From Prevotella sp. (lineage in GTDB: Bacteria > Bacteroidota > Bacteroidia > Bacteroidales > Bacteroidaceae), in the NCBI GenBank assembly GCA_016286575.1, contig JAEETB010000004.1, positions 1-45,347 of the forward strand: a stretch of DNA of 45,347 nt. Direction: 5' to 3'. The notes beneath the pieces were generated by a model. That model did not search any database, was not told the DNA's origin, and worked only from the letters and a program-made list of their open reading frames with translations. Position numbers and translations under genes: made by a program. Shown piece by piece: positions 1 to 7,342 of this stretch; the stretch's first letter is position 1; the number at the start of each line of letters is the position of its first letter.

Positions 1-46
1 TCACTTTTGAGGCGTAGAAACCTCCTTCTTTCTTCTTGTTGATCAT
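1..46 (-). CDS. Start of a gene running off the left edge (partial)
   Basis: An ATG on the minus strand at 46-44 opens a frame of 15 codons with no stop before the window ends; it begins MINKKKGGFYASKV. A good Bacteroidota -7 box (TATCTTTG, 81-74) lies about 28 bases upstream, inside the end of the preceding gene, which is the usual distance for a short leader. The peptide is too short to recognise. It could be a third gene of the Panacea cluster or unrelated. The call rests only on the open frame and the promoter. Confidence 0.35.
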   Translation of the reverse strand, partial: MINKKKEGGFYASKV

Positions 47-73
47 TCTTTGTTGCGTTTTGGATAAACACCG

Positions 74-81
74 CAAAGATA
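74..81 (-). promoter_or_regulatory. Candidate -7 promoter box for the left-edge gene
   Basis: TATCTTTG on the minus strand matches the Bacteroidota -7 consensus TAnnTTTG. No clear TTTG is seen at the -33 position, where TATTGC occurs instead. The box overlaps the 3' end of the 83-319 gene. Confidence 0.4.
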
Positions 82-82
82 A

Positions 83-319
83 TCAATATATATAAGGTAC
101 GCAATACGGTCTAAAATGACCGCTTACTCGCTCAGGGATCTCCAAACAACCTGATTTAATTTCTACATCCGAGGGAATATTATCTTTTGATGTAGGCAAT
201 GATGCTAATAATACAGTCTCGTCTACTTCGCCTAATACAACAAAGAATTTGGACTTCGGATCACCTCCATCCGGAAAAATGAAGGGATTAAAGTACAGCA
301 GATTGCCAGGTTCAAACAT
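83..319 (-). CDS. Small protein paired with a Panacea-domain gene, candidate toxin
   Basis: This 78-residue protein of unknown function follows the Panacea-domain gene on the same strand. I chose the ATG at 319 (MFEPGNLLYF) because it overlaps the upstream TGA by 8 bases, as expected for translational coupling; an in-frame ATG at 346 would give a 35-base overlap and is less likely. The sequence is mostly short beta-prone stretches (FFVVLGEV, ETVLLASLP) with no signal peptide or membrane segment. Panacea domains are known as antitoxin domains that neutralise many unrelated toxins encoded next to them. By position this gene is the candidate toxin, but the sequence itself does not show toxicity, and I recognise no toxin family. 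Confidence 0.6.
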   Translation of the reverse strand: MFEPGNLLYFNPFIFPDGGDPKSKFFVVLGEVDETVLLASLPTSKDNIPSDVEIKSGCLEIPERVSGHFRPYCVPYIY

Positions 320-914
320 GATCAGAGTTGTATGCATTAGAGGCATTATGGATAGCTAATGCCTCCTTATAGTATTCTGCAGCGCATGGCATCATGGCCT
401 TGGTAAAATCTATCACGTAGTCGGAATTGTTACACTCGTGCTTCTTGAAGGCATCCAAAAGTCCGTGTTCCTTGGCAATCTGATACCAAAGGGTGTTCTC
501 TTTGTGAACAATATCTACCAGTTCTGTAGCTGTCTTGTCGCCATACTCCTTCAGCACCTCATCCATCAGGCGAATCTCATAGGCAGAAAAGTCTTCGTCG
601 TCGAAGGCTGCCACAGGATGAATATACTGGGCATCCTTGCCATCATCTAGTTTCACCAGTTCTGTCTTCAGGTACTTAGAAAGGAGTATGGCACCATCAC
701 TGAGGTCAATGTATATATCCTTTGCCACAGGTCCTGCCTGCCACACTTCATAAGGAAGACCCAAGAATGGCTGCTGATACTTCAAAGCAGAGCGTTCTTC
801 CATCAAATACAGTAACTTAAGTAACTTCGTCTTACTCAAGTCACTTGTATGCTCAGCAATATATATTGCAGCATTCCCTATCCGGGATATATTTTCTTCT
901 GAATACTTACTCAT
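312..914 (-). CDS. Panacea-domain (DUF4065, SocA-like) protein, probable antitoxin
   Basis: This 200-residue cytoplasmic protein carries the Panacea/DUF4065 signature: LSKTKLLKLLYLMEER near residue 25, then a PYEVWQAGPVAKDIY block near residue 55, which fits the family pattern of KLLY followed by WxxGPV. The domain fills roughly residues 8-150. The family includes SocA, an adaptor for the ClpXP protease in Caulobacter, and many antitoxins that neutralise a toxin encoded beside them. Here the downstream partner overlaps by 8 bases, so the pair is probably one transcription unit. The leader contains a -7 box and a 21-base-spaced direct repeat that could be an autoregulatory site. Role as antitoxin is inferred from the domain and context. 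Confidence 0.75.
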   Translation of the reverse strand: MSKYSEENISRIGNAAIYIAEHTSDLSKTKLLKLLYLMEERSALKYQQPFLGLPYEVWQAGPVAKDIYIDLSDGAILLSKYLKTELVKLDDGKDAQYIHPVAAFDDEDFSAYEIRLMDEVLKEYGDKTATELVDIVHKENTLWYQIAKEHGLLDAFKKHECNNSDYVIDFTKAMMPCAAEYYKEALAIHNASNAYNSDHV

Positions 915-942
915 ACCACTTTTCTATGCAAAGATGCTACAT

Positions 943-1005
943 TTTCGTGCAAAAATCCAATACTTTCGTGCAAAGATACGATTTATTTCTATTCCTACAA
1001 TCAAA
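943..1005 (-). promoter_or_regulatory. Promoter of the Panacea pair with a 21-bp-spaced direct repeat
   Basis: On the minus strand TATCTTTG (978-971) matches the -7 consensus, and TTTG (1005-1002) lies 23 bases upstream of it, slightly further than usual. The 11-mer TTTCGTGCAAA (plus-strand reading) occurs at 943-953 and again at 964-974, exactly 21 bp apart. The second copy overlaps the -7 box and the first lies just downstream, so a protein bound to both would cover the transcription start. This fits autoregulation but is inference. Confidence 0.45.
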
Positions 1006-1257
1006 AAGCGCTATTTTAACATTTATTCCTTTATCTGCTCGGTTTCCTCGCACCTTCTAGAGGAAAGATGCAAGTATGGAATTACCTACAACTCTAAAAG
1101 CTCTCTTCCTGACAGACGAGTGCAAAAGGCTGCAAATCAGTCTATTAGGACATATTTAACATTCTTTTATAAACAGAAATTATGGGAGCCAAGGGGAACC
1201 GGTTCCTTATTTCTGCTGCAAAAGTACCAAATATATTTGAGAGTACCAAATAAATGG
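1006..1257. other. Intergenic stretch with nothing recognised
   Basis: Together with the promoter just before it, this fills the 365-base gap between the Panacea gene and the fimbrial lipoprotein. A plus-strand open frame from 934 to 1290 crosses it, but its low-complexity product and lack of any known motif make it unlikely to be a gene. I see no RNA gene or mobile element. Confidence 0.5.
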
Positions 1258-1278
1258 TATAAAAATCGCATATTTTTA
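1258..1278. terminator. Weak AT-rich hairpin after the lipoprotein gene
   Basis: ATAAAAAT and ATTTTTAT flank a 5-base spacer immediately 3' of the lipoprotein stop codon (minus strand). The stem is all A-T and would be weak, so its role as a terminator is doubtful. Confidence 0.25.
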
Positions 1279-1279
1279 T

Positions 1280-2179
1280 TTAGAAACTGATATTCTGGGC
1301 ATCGAGCCAACTTGTATTTACCATAAACGAATTCGCTGACACACTCGCATTACTATTACCATATAGCGACCCCGTCAATGTCGTCTGGCGATTCCGCTTC
1401 AGGGGCACGCCCTCTATCGTCTTACTGAACACGACATGCTCTTCTGCATCCAGCGTCTCAATCGTCACATCCATCGTCTGCTCATCCGTGGCCAGGAAAA
1501 GATATCCTCCTGTATAGGTCGTAGTACCTGCTACGCCCGAGAAAACCATTTGATTCACAAAACCTGTGTTGCTAAGAGCCAAGCCTGTTGAGGGATTGAA
1601 AGCCTTACCACCACCGGCATAGGTAAACCGCATGTAGACCACATCCTCTGGGCGATTATCAGTGGATCGCACGGCCAAAGCCGTCACGATACGATCAAGC
1701 GTAGCACTTACAGACAGTGCAGCTGAACTGCTCACTGTCACTGTCTGTGTGGCCGCAAATGTATCCATCACCTGATTCTCTCCATAAGTGGCCTCCGTCG
1801 GGCTCGTCAAGGCGATGGCGTTATTACCGGCATTGGCAAGCACTACCAGCGTGTAGCTACCTATCCCCAACGTCGTTGTGAACTCTCCAAAAGTCTCTTC
1901 CGCAGGCAAAGAGCCACGCATCTGCGTATGCTTATAGACCTCGGATCCGTCACTCTGCCTGTAAAACGCCAGCGTCAGCGCCTCCACATTCGACACATCG
2001 CTGACAGCCGTACCTCGGGTACCTGAAAAACTCGCCTGGGTGATGGAGAAGCCACTCACACTCACCGTCACCGGCGCCACAGCGTCCATAACCTGAAAAT
2101 TATCCACTGAGTCAACACGCTCGTTGCTGCAACTTGCAGCCAACAGGATCATACCTGCAAAAAGAACTGATTTCTTCAT
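1280..2179 (-). CDS. Fimbrial-type lipoprotein, Mfa2/FimB-like
   Basis: This 299-residue protein begins with a lipoprotein signal peptide: Lys-rich start, hydrophobic stretch, and a lipobox LAASC with the acylated Cys at residue 17. The rest is Ser/Thr-rich and beta-rich, with blocks such as VEALTLAFYR and LDRIVTALAVRS that resemble the tandem transthyretin-like folds of the Bacteroidota fimbrillin and FimB/Mfa2 families. These proteins build or anchor type V pili at the outer membrane. It stands alone, with no other pilus gene beside it, so whether it anchors, caps or forms a stalk cannot be told. An alternative is a general fimbrillin-family surface lipoprotein. Its promoter (2225-2256) is one of the best in the window. 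Confidence 0.6.
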   Translation of the reverse strand: MKKSVLFAGMILLAASCSNERVDSVDNFQVMDAVAPVTVSVSGFSITQASFSGTRGTAVSDVSNVEALTLAFYRQSDGSEVYKHTQMRGSLPAEETFGEFTTTLGIGSYTLVVLANAGNNAIALTSPTEATYGENQVMDTFAATQTVTVSSSAALSVSATLDRIVTALAVRSTDNRPEDVVYMRFTYAGGGKAFNPSTGLALSNTGFVNQMVFSGVAGTTTYTGGYLFLATDEQTMDVTIETLDAEEHVVFSKTIEGVPLKRNRQTTLTGSLYGNSNASVSANSFMVNTSWLDAQNISF

Positions 2180-2224
2180 AGTTGTACTTATTTAATGATT
2201 AACAATAAAAATATTTTTCGTCTG

Positions 2225-2256
2225 CAAAGATATCACTTTTGAGGGAGAAAAACAAA
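2225..2256 (-). promoter_or_regulatory. Promoter of the fimbrial lipoprotein gene
   Basis: On the minus strand TTTG (2256-2253), a 20-base spacer and TATCTTTG (2232-2225) match the Bacteroidota housekeeping consensus fully. The leader to the ATG at 2179 is about 40 bases. Confidence 0.75.
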
Positions 2257-2293
2257 TTATTACCCCAAAAATATCATTATTTTTTATAAAATC

Positions 2294-2324
2294 GTTGTTT
2301 TCTGCTTGTTTTTCTGTACCTTTG
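2294..2324 (+). promoter_or_regulatory. Promoter of the UpxY-like gene
   Basis: TACCTTTG at 2317-2324 fits the -7 consensus, with GTTG at 2294-2297 as a weaker -33 element. The box ends 17 bases before the ATG at 2342, which argues against an earlier in-frame ATG at 2306 that would lie inside the promoter. Confidence 0.6.
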
Positions 2325-2341
2325 CCCACTCAAAAGACATT

Positions 2342-3277
2342 ATGAGCGAGAATAGCGAAGAAAGGATATGGTTTTCTGTGGGGTGTACCAGTCCACAGAA
2401 GGAACTGAAGGTCAGGGATGACGTCAGGCGATATGGGTTGCAGGCGTTCGTACCTCTTACCTATGTGGTGAAAAGCCACAGAGGGCAGAAGCTCAGGGCG
2501 CTCGTTCCTGCCATCAGCCAACTGCTCTTTGTCAAAGGTACTCTGGAGGAGGTCAAGGACTATATCCAGAACGCTCATTACGTCGTCTTTATCAGAAAGT
2601 CGACGTTCTCCAACAAGGAGGAATATCTCACTGTGCCTTCCAAGGCCATGGAGGACTTCATCGCCGTCACAGAAAACCACGAGGAGCATGTCACTTACTT
2701 CCGTCCTGAGGAAATTAGTCTTCAGGAGGGGGACAAAATCCGCGTCAAAGGGGGGATCTATGATGGGCGTGAGGGTATTATCATGCGGATCAAAGGGAAG
2801 CGCAATAGGCACCTCGTTGTACAAATACCGGGTGTTCTGATTGCGGCGATTGAGCTTTCGCCGGAAATGATAGAGCTTCCGAGTGAAAACTCCACGAGGA
2901 ATGTGGAATGTGGAAGGAGGAAGGAGAATACCCCAGTCCGAGAGAAACCATCCAAGGATATTAATAAGGATAAGAAGCTTCTTTTGGAGACGGCGCATCG
3001 TCTTCTCTTTGAGATACCGGATAAGTATCAGAAGGAGAATGAGTATTATTTGTTGTTGTCTGAGCTCAGACGTTGCAGAGAGCGGCTTAAAACCTTTAAA
3101 GGTTATACCGCGGCTTCTGAAGCTGAACTGGCTTTGCCAATGTACCTAGCAGCAGTTCAGCTTAACGATGGCATTCCTGAGGCTGAAATGCGTCTCAAAA
3201 ATGCCATTAATAAGTTGAAAGATTCCAGCAAGTTAAAAGCAACTTGCTTGGATTATCTAAATAAATTGAAGGGGTAA
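2342..3277 (+). CDS. UpxY-like NusG-family antiterminator with long C-terminal extension
   Basis: This 311-residue protein has an N-terminal NusG-like (NGN) domain at about residues 6-115, starting ERIWFSVGCTSPQKE, and a KOW motif at about 129-160 (EGDKIRVKGGIYDGREG). UpxY proteins in Bacteroides bind RNA polymerase near the start of capsule operons and prevent premature termination. I take the ATG at 2342 because the earlier one lies in the promoter. Residues from about 180 on are a charged, helical extension that most UpxY proteins of 170-200 residues lack. It is not followed by a capsule operon: the next genes, for a Wzz-like protein and SLBB exporters, are convergent. It may act in trans on a distant locus. 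The stop codon sits in the loop of a small GGGG-TAA-CCCC hairpin. Confidence 0.8.
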   Translation: MSENSEERIWFSVGCTSPQKELKVRDDVRRYGLQAFVPLTYVVKSHRGQKLRALVPAISQLLFVKGTLEEVKDYIQNAHYVVFIRKSTFSNKEEYLTVPSKAMEDFIAVTENHEEHVTYFRPEEISLQEGDKIRVKGGIYDGREGIIMRIKGKRNRHLVVQIPGVLIAAIELSPEMIELPSENSTRNVECGRRKENTPVREKPSKDINKDKKLLLETAHRLLFEIPDKYQKENEYYLLLSELRRCRERLKTFKGYTAASEAELALPMYLAAVQLNDGIPEAEMRLKNAINKLKDSSKLKATCLDYLNKLKG

Positions 3278-3281
3278 CCCC
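3271..3281 (+). other. Small hairpin with the UpxY stop codon in its loop
   Basis: GGGG TAA CCCC forms a 4-bp stem whose loop is exactly the TAA stop codon. No T-tract follows, so it is not an obvious terminator. It precedes the hairpin-rich repeat copy A. Confidence 0.4.
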
Positions 3282-3296
3282 TTAAACCCCATTTTC

Positions 3297-3650
3297 AGGG
3301 CTTTGCCCTGCATTCACACAGCGAGATTGCATCTCGCGCTGGGGGATACCCCCAGACCCCATTCTTGTCCTTTTCTTCGGCGCGAAGAAAAGAACTAAAA
3401 GAAGCATCCACCCCCTCCAAGGCCTCCCCCTATATGGGGAGAATGCAACCGCTCCGCCTGTCGCTCAATCATTTAGGTATCCTCGACCCATCAAAGGGTC
3501 GGGATGGTTTTTATGCCGACTACGCTAAACGCTGGTCGGTGTTTAGCCCCTTCTCAGATAGGCGTCCCTCCCCTGTTGAGCCCCTTGGCAAGGGGCGGCA
3601 TAAGTGGGGATGTCAAAAGATTATGGCGAACCCCGAAGGGGCAAAGGCCT
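3297..3650 (+). repeat. Hairpin-rich dispersed repeat, copy A (3' part missing)
   Basis: This fills the gap between the UpxY-like gene and the convergent wzz. In order it holds these hairpins: CAGGGC-TTT-GCCCTG (3297-3311); GCGAGAT-TGC-ATCTCGC; CTGGGGG-ATA-CCCCCAG (from 3339); CTTTTCTTCG-GCG-CGAAGAAAAG (3370-3392); CTCCCC-CTATAT-GGGGAG; CGACCC-ATCAAA-GGGTCG; and CCCC-GAA-GGGG. The same modules recur in copies B, C and D with paired changes that keep the stems. Copy A has a private stretch around 3510-3575 and stops at about 3650, at the wzz terminator, so it lacks the right-hand third seen in C and D. Short open frames here only restate the repeat and are not genes. Confidence 0.8.
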
Positions 3651-3652
3651 GC

Positions 3653-3683
3653 AAAAAAAAAGACCTCTCATTATGAGAGGCCT
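3653..3683 (-). terminator. Terminator of the wzz export operon, overlapping its stop codon
   Basis: On the minus strand the stem CCTCTCA/TGAGAGG encloses the TAA stop codon of wzz in its loop and is followed by nine T residues (3661-3653). This is a textbook intrinsic terminator fused to the end of the gene. Confidence 0.8.
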
Positions 3684-4756
3684 AAGAGAGGTTTGAGGTC
3701 ATCTTCTTTATAAAGAATCCATGCTGTCGTTCCTAAGAACGCCAGGAATAGAAATATCAAACACATTTGGGCGCGCTTGGGGCCGGTTTTGCGGACGGGG
3801 ACTGTGGCGCTCTGGAGGGTGGTGAAGGCGGGGGTCTCCTGCTGGACCTTCATCTCGGCCTGCTGGAGCTGCGCTACCACCTGCTGGTAGATCTGCTGCT
3901 GCATCTGCATCTCGTTCTGCAGGTCAGCCTGCTTGGTCTGAGCTGACTGCGAACTGACTTCACGATGAGAGTCTGAGAAGCGAGCGTATGCATCACGCGC
4001 CTGTTCGTATTTGGCCTTGGCCTCACCATAGAGCTTCTGATTGTACTTCAGGTCTACACGGGCCTTGGAGGTTCGATAGTCGGTGATAAACTTCTGCAGG
4101 CGGGTCTTCACAGAATCTGCCATCGTCGCACAGATCAGCGGATCCTGGTCCGTGACATTGATCGTAATCACCATCGTCTTCTTATCAACATCGCAGACCA
4201 CATTCTTATCAATGGCCTTGACGATATCGGTCTGAGGTTTGGTCAAACGGAAGGGATCGACCTTAGTCTCTTGCTCTTCCTCATCTGACTTAAAGAGATC
4301 GAAGAAGGCCTTCTTGGCTTTGGACCACCAAGGGGCTTTCTGTTCGTTCATCAGATAGTCGTAGTAGGTGAAGCTTTTCTGATCCTCTTCACGCGTTACT
4401 GGGACTTCGAAGAGGGATGTCTTGAAGTCTACCGAGTTCATCAGGTCGGGATAGAGGGTCGGGAACAGGGCTTCAGTGCTGTTACCCATGGCTGCCCCCA
4501 AGTTCACTCCGAAACTGCTGGCCAGACTGGCTAAACCGGATTTGCTGCCAGAACCTGAAAGTTCTGGGCTTAGCTTCACAGTGCAGCTATAGTAGTTGGG
4601 GAGCGATAGAGCGTAAATTGCTGCAAGTACAAAGGCTAAAGGCAAAACTTTGTAATATAAAGTTTTGTGCTTTAGCAAATCTTTAAAGATTTTACTAAAA
4701 TCTATAGAACTCTCTTCTTCTAACAATTCCTGATTCAAATTTTTGTTCTCATCCAT
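3671..4756 (-). CDS. wzz: Wzz-type chain-length determinant / polysaccharide co-polymerase
   Basis: This 361-residue inner-membrane protein has a cytoplasmic N-terminus, a first membrane segment at about residues 39-55 (VLPLAFVLAAIYALSLP), a long periplasmic region ending in a Gln-rich coiled coil (about 250-310), a short Pro-containing VPVRKTGPKRA segment, and a second membrane segment near 332-352. That is the layout of Wzz co-polymerases, which set polymer length for O-antigen, capsule or exopolysaccharide. It has no C-terminal tyrosine kinase domain. It is the last gene of the minus-strand operon after two SLBB export proteins, with repeat copy B in the 171-base gap, and a terminator overlaps its stop. 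The polymer it serves is unknown, because no glycosyltransferase gene is in view. Confidence 0.8.
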   Translation of the reverse strand: MDENKNLNQELLEEESSIDFSKIFKDLLKHKTLYYKVLPLAFVLAAIYALSLPNYYSCTVKLSPELSGSGSKSGLASLASSFGVNLGAAMGNSTEALFPTLYPDLMNSVDFKTSLFEVPVTREEDQKSFTYYDYLMNEQKAPWWSKAKKAFFDLFKSDEEEQETKVDPFRLTKPQTDIVKAIDKNVVCDVDKKTMVITINVTDQDPLICATMADSVKTRLQKFITDYRTSKARVDLKYNQKLYGEAKAKYEQARDAYARFSDSHREVSSQSAQTKQADLQNEMQMQQQIYQQVVAQLQQAEMKVQQETPAFTTLQSATVPVRKTGPKRAQMCLIFLFLAFLGTTAWILYKEDDLKPLLGLS

Positions 4757-4786
4757 AACTATTATTGTTTAAAACAATATTAAATG

Positions 4787-4932
4787 TCCATTTTCTTTGG
4801 CGCAAAGAAAAGAACGAAAAGAAACATCCACCCTAACCAAGGCCTTCCCCTATATGGGAAGGATGCAACCGCTCCGCCTGTCGCTCATTCATTTAGGTAC
4901 CCTCGGACCATCATAGGTCCGGGGTGGTTATT
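4787..4932 (+). repeat. Hairpin-rich dispersed repeat, copy B (short)
   Basis: Only the central modules are present, between two genes of one operon and antisense to them. The hairpins are TTTTCTTTG-GCG-CAAAGAAAA (4791-4811), CCTTCCC-CTATAT-GGGAAGG and CGGACC-ATCATA-GGTCCG. Against copy A all three stems differ at matched positions so that pairing is kept, while the GCG and CTATAT loops are unchanged. The unpaired block GCAACCGCTCCGCCTGTCGC is identical to that of copy A. Confidence 0.8.
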
Positions 4933-7339
4933 TTAACATATTAGCAATTGAGACGAACATGGTGGCCATGGAGGCGGCGCTGGTGCCTATACCCAGCCAC
5001 TGAGAGACAGAATTGGGATCCTTGGGTCCCTTGGTGGGTACGACAATCTCACATCCTGGCTCGATGTCACCCTTAGATGCCTTGGCAATCGTACCATTCT
5101 GATAGAGAATATAGGTATGCGACTTGCGGGCGCGTTTGCCATAGCCACCAGCCTGATCGATATAATACTTATAACTCTTTTTGTTCTTAAAGGCCACCGT
5201 ATTAGGCTTCTGAATATCACCTGAGATCTTGACGGTACGGTTATAGCGGGGGATGAACAACTGGTCGCCATCCTGCAGCTCGATATCCTCATCACAGCCG
5301 GGATTAGCCAAGGCTTCATCCAGATGAATACCCACCGAATAAGTGGTCTCCAGAGACAACTGTTCCAGACTCAGAGAGTCTTTCGCATCAGCAGAGGCAC
5401 TCTGACGCGCCATCTTGATCACCTCCTGCATACGTGCACGCTCATCTTCATTCATCGTACGAATGAGTCGGGCACCACGAACATAGGCACCGGGGATGAC
5501 ACCGCCGGCCTCCTTGACCACGTCAGAGAGGCGCTGGTTCTTCACACCCAGCGTATAAGAACCCTCAAAGGCAATCTCACCAGCCACACGAACCGTGAAC
5601 AGCTCTGCTGAAACAGGGCTGCGACGAACAGACACCACATCGTAAGGCTCAAGCGTAAAACTGTGGTCTCCATCAAACTCAAAGCCCGGCTTGATGGCAA
5701 AGCTATAGGTCTTGGCAATCTCCATCGTAGCGGTCGTGGCTTCGGGGTCAATGATACGACGGGACACATCGACCTTCACCGTTGACGCATTATCCGTCAA
5801 TCCACCGGCCTGGAGAATCAGGTCCTCAATGGTCATCTTATCCGCATATTCGTAAGTACCCGGGAAAATGACCTCGCCATTGATGCTCAACGTACGCAGA
5901 TTCTGATGCTCGGCCAAGGTGGGGATGAAGAGGATATCCTCGTTCTCCAGAGGTACATCAGCGGATGTGCCCTCCATGATGCCCTTCAGGTCAACAGACA
6001 GGACCTCCTGGGTGCGGTTGGGCTTCATACGACGAATGACTGCCCGGGAAACCATAGCACCCTCAGTGAGACCATCGGCATTCTCAACCAATGTGCGCAC
6101 ACTCGTCACCTTCTCACCCAGATTATACATACCAGGACGGAAAACGGCACCCTTCACCTCGACCATATTCTCGAAACGGTCGATAATCGTATCTACTGAA
6201 ACAGCATCGCCATCCACCATCTTGAATTCGGGGAACTCAAACTCCTCGACATTGAACACGCTCTTCATGCGGCCATTATTACGCAACACACGCAATGACT
6301 TCTTATACGCATCGTTGGCAAAGCCACCACTATATTTTAATAAGGTGGACAGGCTCTCGTTCTTACGCAACTCGTAGGCCATCGGACGCTTCACACAACC
6401 AGCGATATCAACAATACTCTCGTAAGCACCTACCTGAATCACATCATTATCCTGCAGACGCACATTGCCTGCCAAACGACCATTCAGAATAAACTCATAG
6501 ACATCGACGACAGAAATCTGGCGACCCTGGCGATAGACCTTGATGTTACGCAAGGTTCCCAGATCACTGATACCTCCTGCCATATACAGAGCATGGAAGA
6601 CGGTGGCAAAGGCACTCAGGGTATATGTACCAGGCGCCCTGACCTCACCCATCACATTCACCAGGATGGTACGCGTCTGACCGACAGTCACCTTGATGTC
6701 GGAACTCTCATAGTAGGTACCCAGATGGCTGCGAACCTTGCTCTGGGCTGCAGACACAGAAAGGCCTGCCACATGCACAGGACCATAGTCGGGCACAGTC
6801 ACCTCTCCATCGGGAGAGACCGTCAGCTGCATGCTCTTCTGGGTGTCACCATACACATCGATAATCAGCTGGTCACCAGGTCCCAACACATAGTTCTGGG
6901 GCGTGGAGATGTTCATCACCGGCTCGAAGGTCAGATTCCTGTTGTTGAAGATGTCACGGCCAAAGACCCGTCTCCCCGTAGGAGCTTCTGCAGTCTCCTG
7001 CACATAGACCGGGGCATTCTCACCTCCGTGAGTCTCCAAACCATTGTCGCTCACCTCATTGTTGACACGCATACGGTTCTCAGCAGAGGTTATGGCATTA
7101 TCAGTGGTGCTGCCCATACCACGCTCATTCAGCTGTTTGCTGTACTGACTACGCAAACGCTTAATCTGCTCCATGGTCGCTCCACGCTGAAGGAGCTTCA
7201 CGGCAATATCGGACTCTGAGGTTCCTGCCTTGCGCTCCTGTATGGCCATCTGGATGAGCTGGGCATCTGTCATACCCTGGCCATAGGTCATGGTTGACAT
7301 GGACAGGGTGAATAAACATAAGAGAATAATCTTTTTCAT
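4928..7339 (-). CDS. SLBB polysaccharide export protein, Wza-like (second of a tandem pair)
   Basis: This 803-residue exported protein has a signal peptide (about 1-20, ending MTYGQG), a helical N-terminal region (about 22-70), a polysaccharide export domain beginning near TPQNYVLGPGDQLIIDVYG (about 145-230), and six SLBB-type repeats recognisable by G-x-V-x-x-P-G-x-Y followed by AGG, for example GEVRAPGTYTL, GAVFRPGMYNL and GEVIFPGTYEY. A hydrophobic stretch ends the protein (about 780-800). Wza-like proteins form the outer-membrane exit channel for capsule or exopolysaccharide. Its start lies 3 bases after the stop of its 823-residue paralogue, so the two are co-transcribed. Two such channels in tandem might form hetero-oligomers or serve two polymers; the sequence does not decide. 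Confidence 0.82.
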   Translation of the reverse strand: MKKIILLCLFTLSMSTMTYGQGMTDAQLIQMAIQERKAGTSESDIAVKLLQRGATMEQIKRLRSQYSKQLNERGMGSTTDNAITSAENRMRVNNEVSDNGLETHGGENAPVYVQETAEAPTGRRVFGRDIFNNRNLTFEPVMNISTPQNYVLGPGDQLIIDVYGDTQKSMQLTVSPDGEVTVPDYGPVHVAGLSVSAAQSKVRSHLGTYYESSDIKVTVGQTRTILVNVMGEVRAPGTYTLSAFATVFHALYMAGGISDLGTLRNIKVYRQGRQISVVDVYEFILNGRLAGNVRLQDNDVIQVGAYESIVDIAGCVKRPMAYELRKNESLSTLLKYSGGFANDAYKKSLRVLRNNGRMKSVFNVEEFEFPEFKMVDGDAVSVDTIIDRFENMVEVKGAVFRPGMYNLGEKVTSVRTLVENADGLTEGAMVSRAVIRRMKPNRTQEVLSVDLKGIMEGTSADVPLENEDILFIPTLAEHQNLRTLSINGEVIFPGTYEYADKMTIEDLILQAGGLTDNASTVKVDVSRRIIDPEATTATMEIAKTYSFAIKPGFEFDGDHSFTLEPYDVVSVRRSPVSAELFTVRVAGEIAFEGSYTLGVKNQRLSDVVKEAGGVIPGAYVRGARLIRTMNEDERARMQEVIKMARQSASADAKDSLSLEQLSLETTYSVGIHLDEALANPGCDEDIELQDGDQLFIPRYNRTVKISGDIQKPNTVAFKNKKSYKYYIDQAGGYGKRARKSHTYILYQNGTIAKASKGDIEPGCEIVVPTKGPKDPNSVSQWLGIGTSAASMATMFVSIANMLK

Positions 7340-7342
7340 ATC

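Noticed and set aside
934..1290. Plus-strand open frame of 118 codons in the gap before the lipoprotein gene
   Set aside because: It begins inside the promoter repeat of the Panacea pair, ends inside the neighbouring gene, and has no recognisable product.
3365..3713. Short open frames in repeat copy A, with similar ones in copies C and D
   Set aside because: The peptides resemble each other only because they translate the repeat; the stems covary as nucleic acid, and the frames start at unrelated ATGs and end at random.
4764..4778. Small palindrome ATTGTTT-A-AAACAAT before the wzz start
   Set aside because: A 7-bp A/T palindrome is expected by chance in such AT-rich leaders, and it matches no promoter element.
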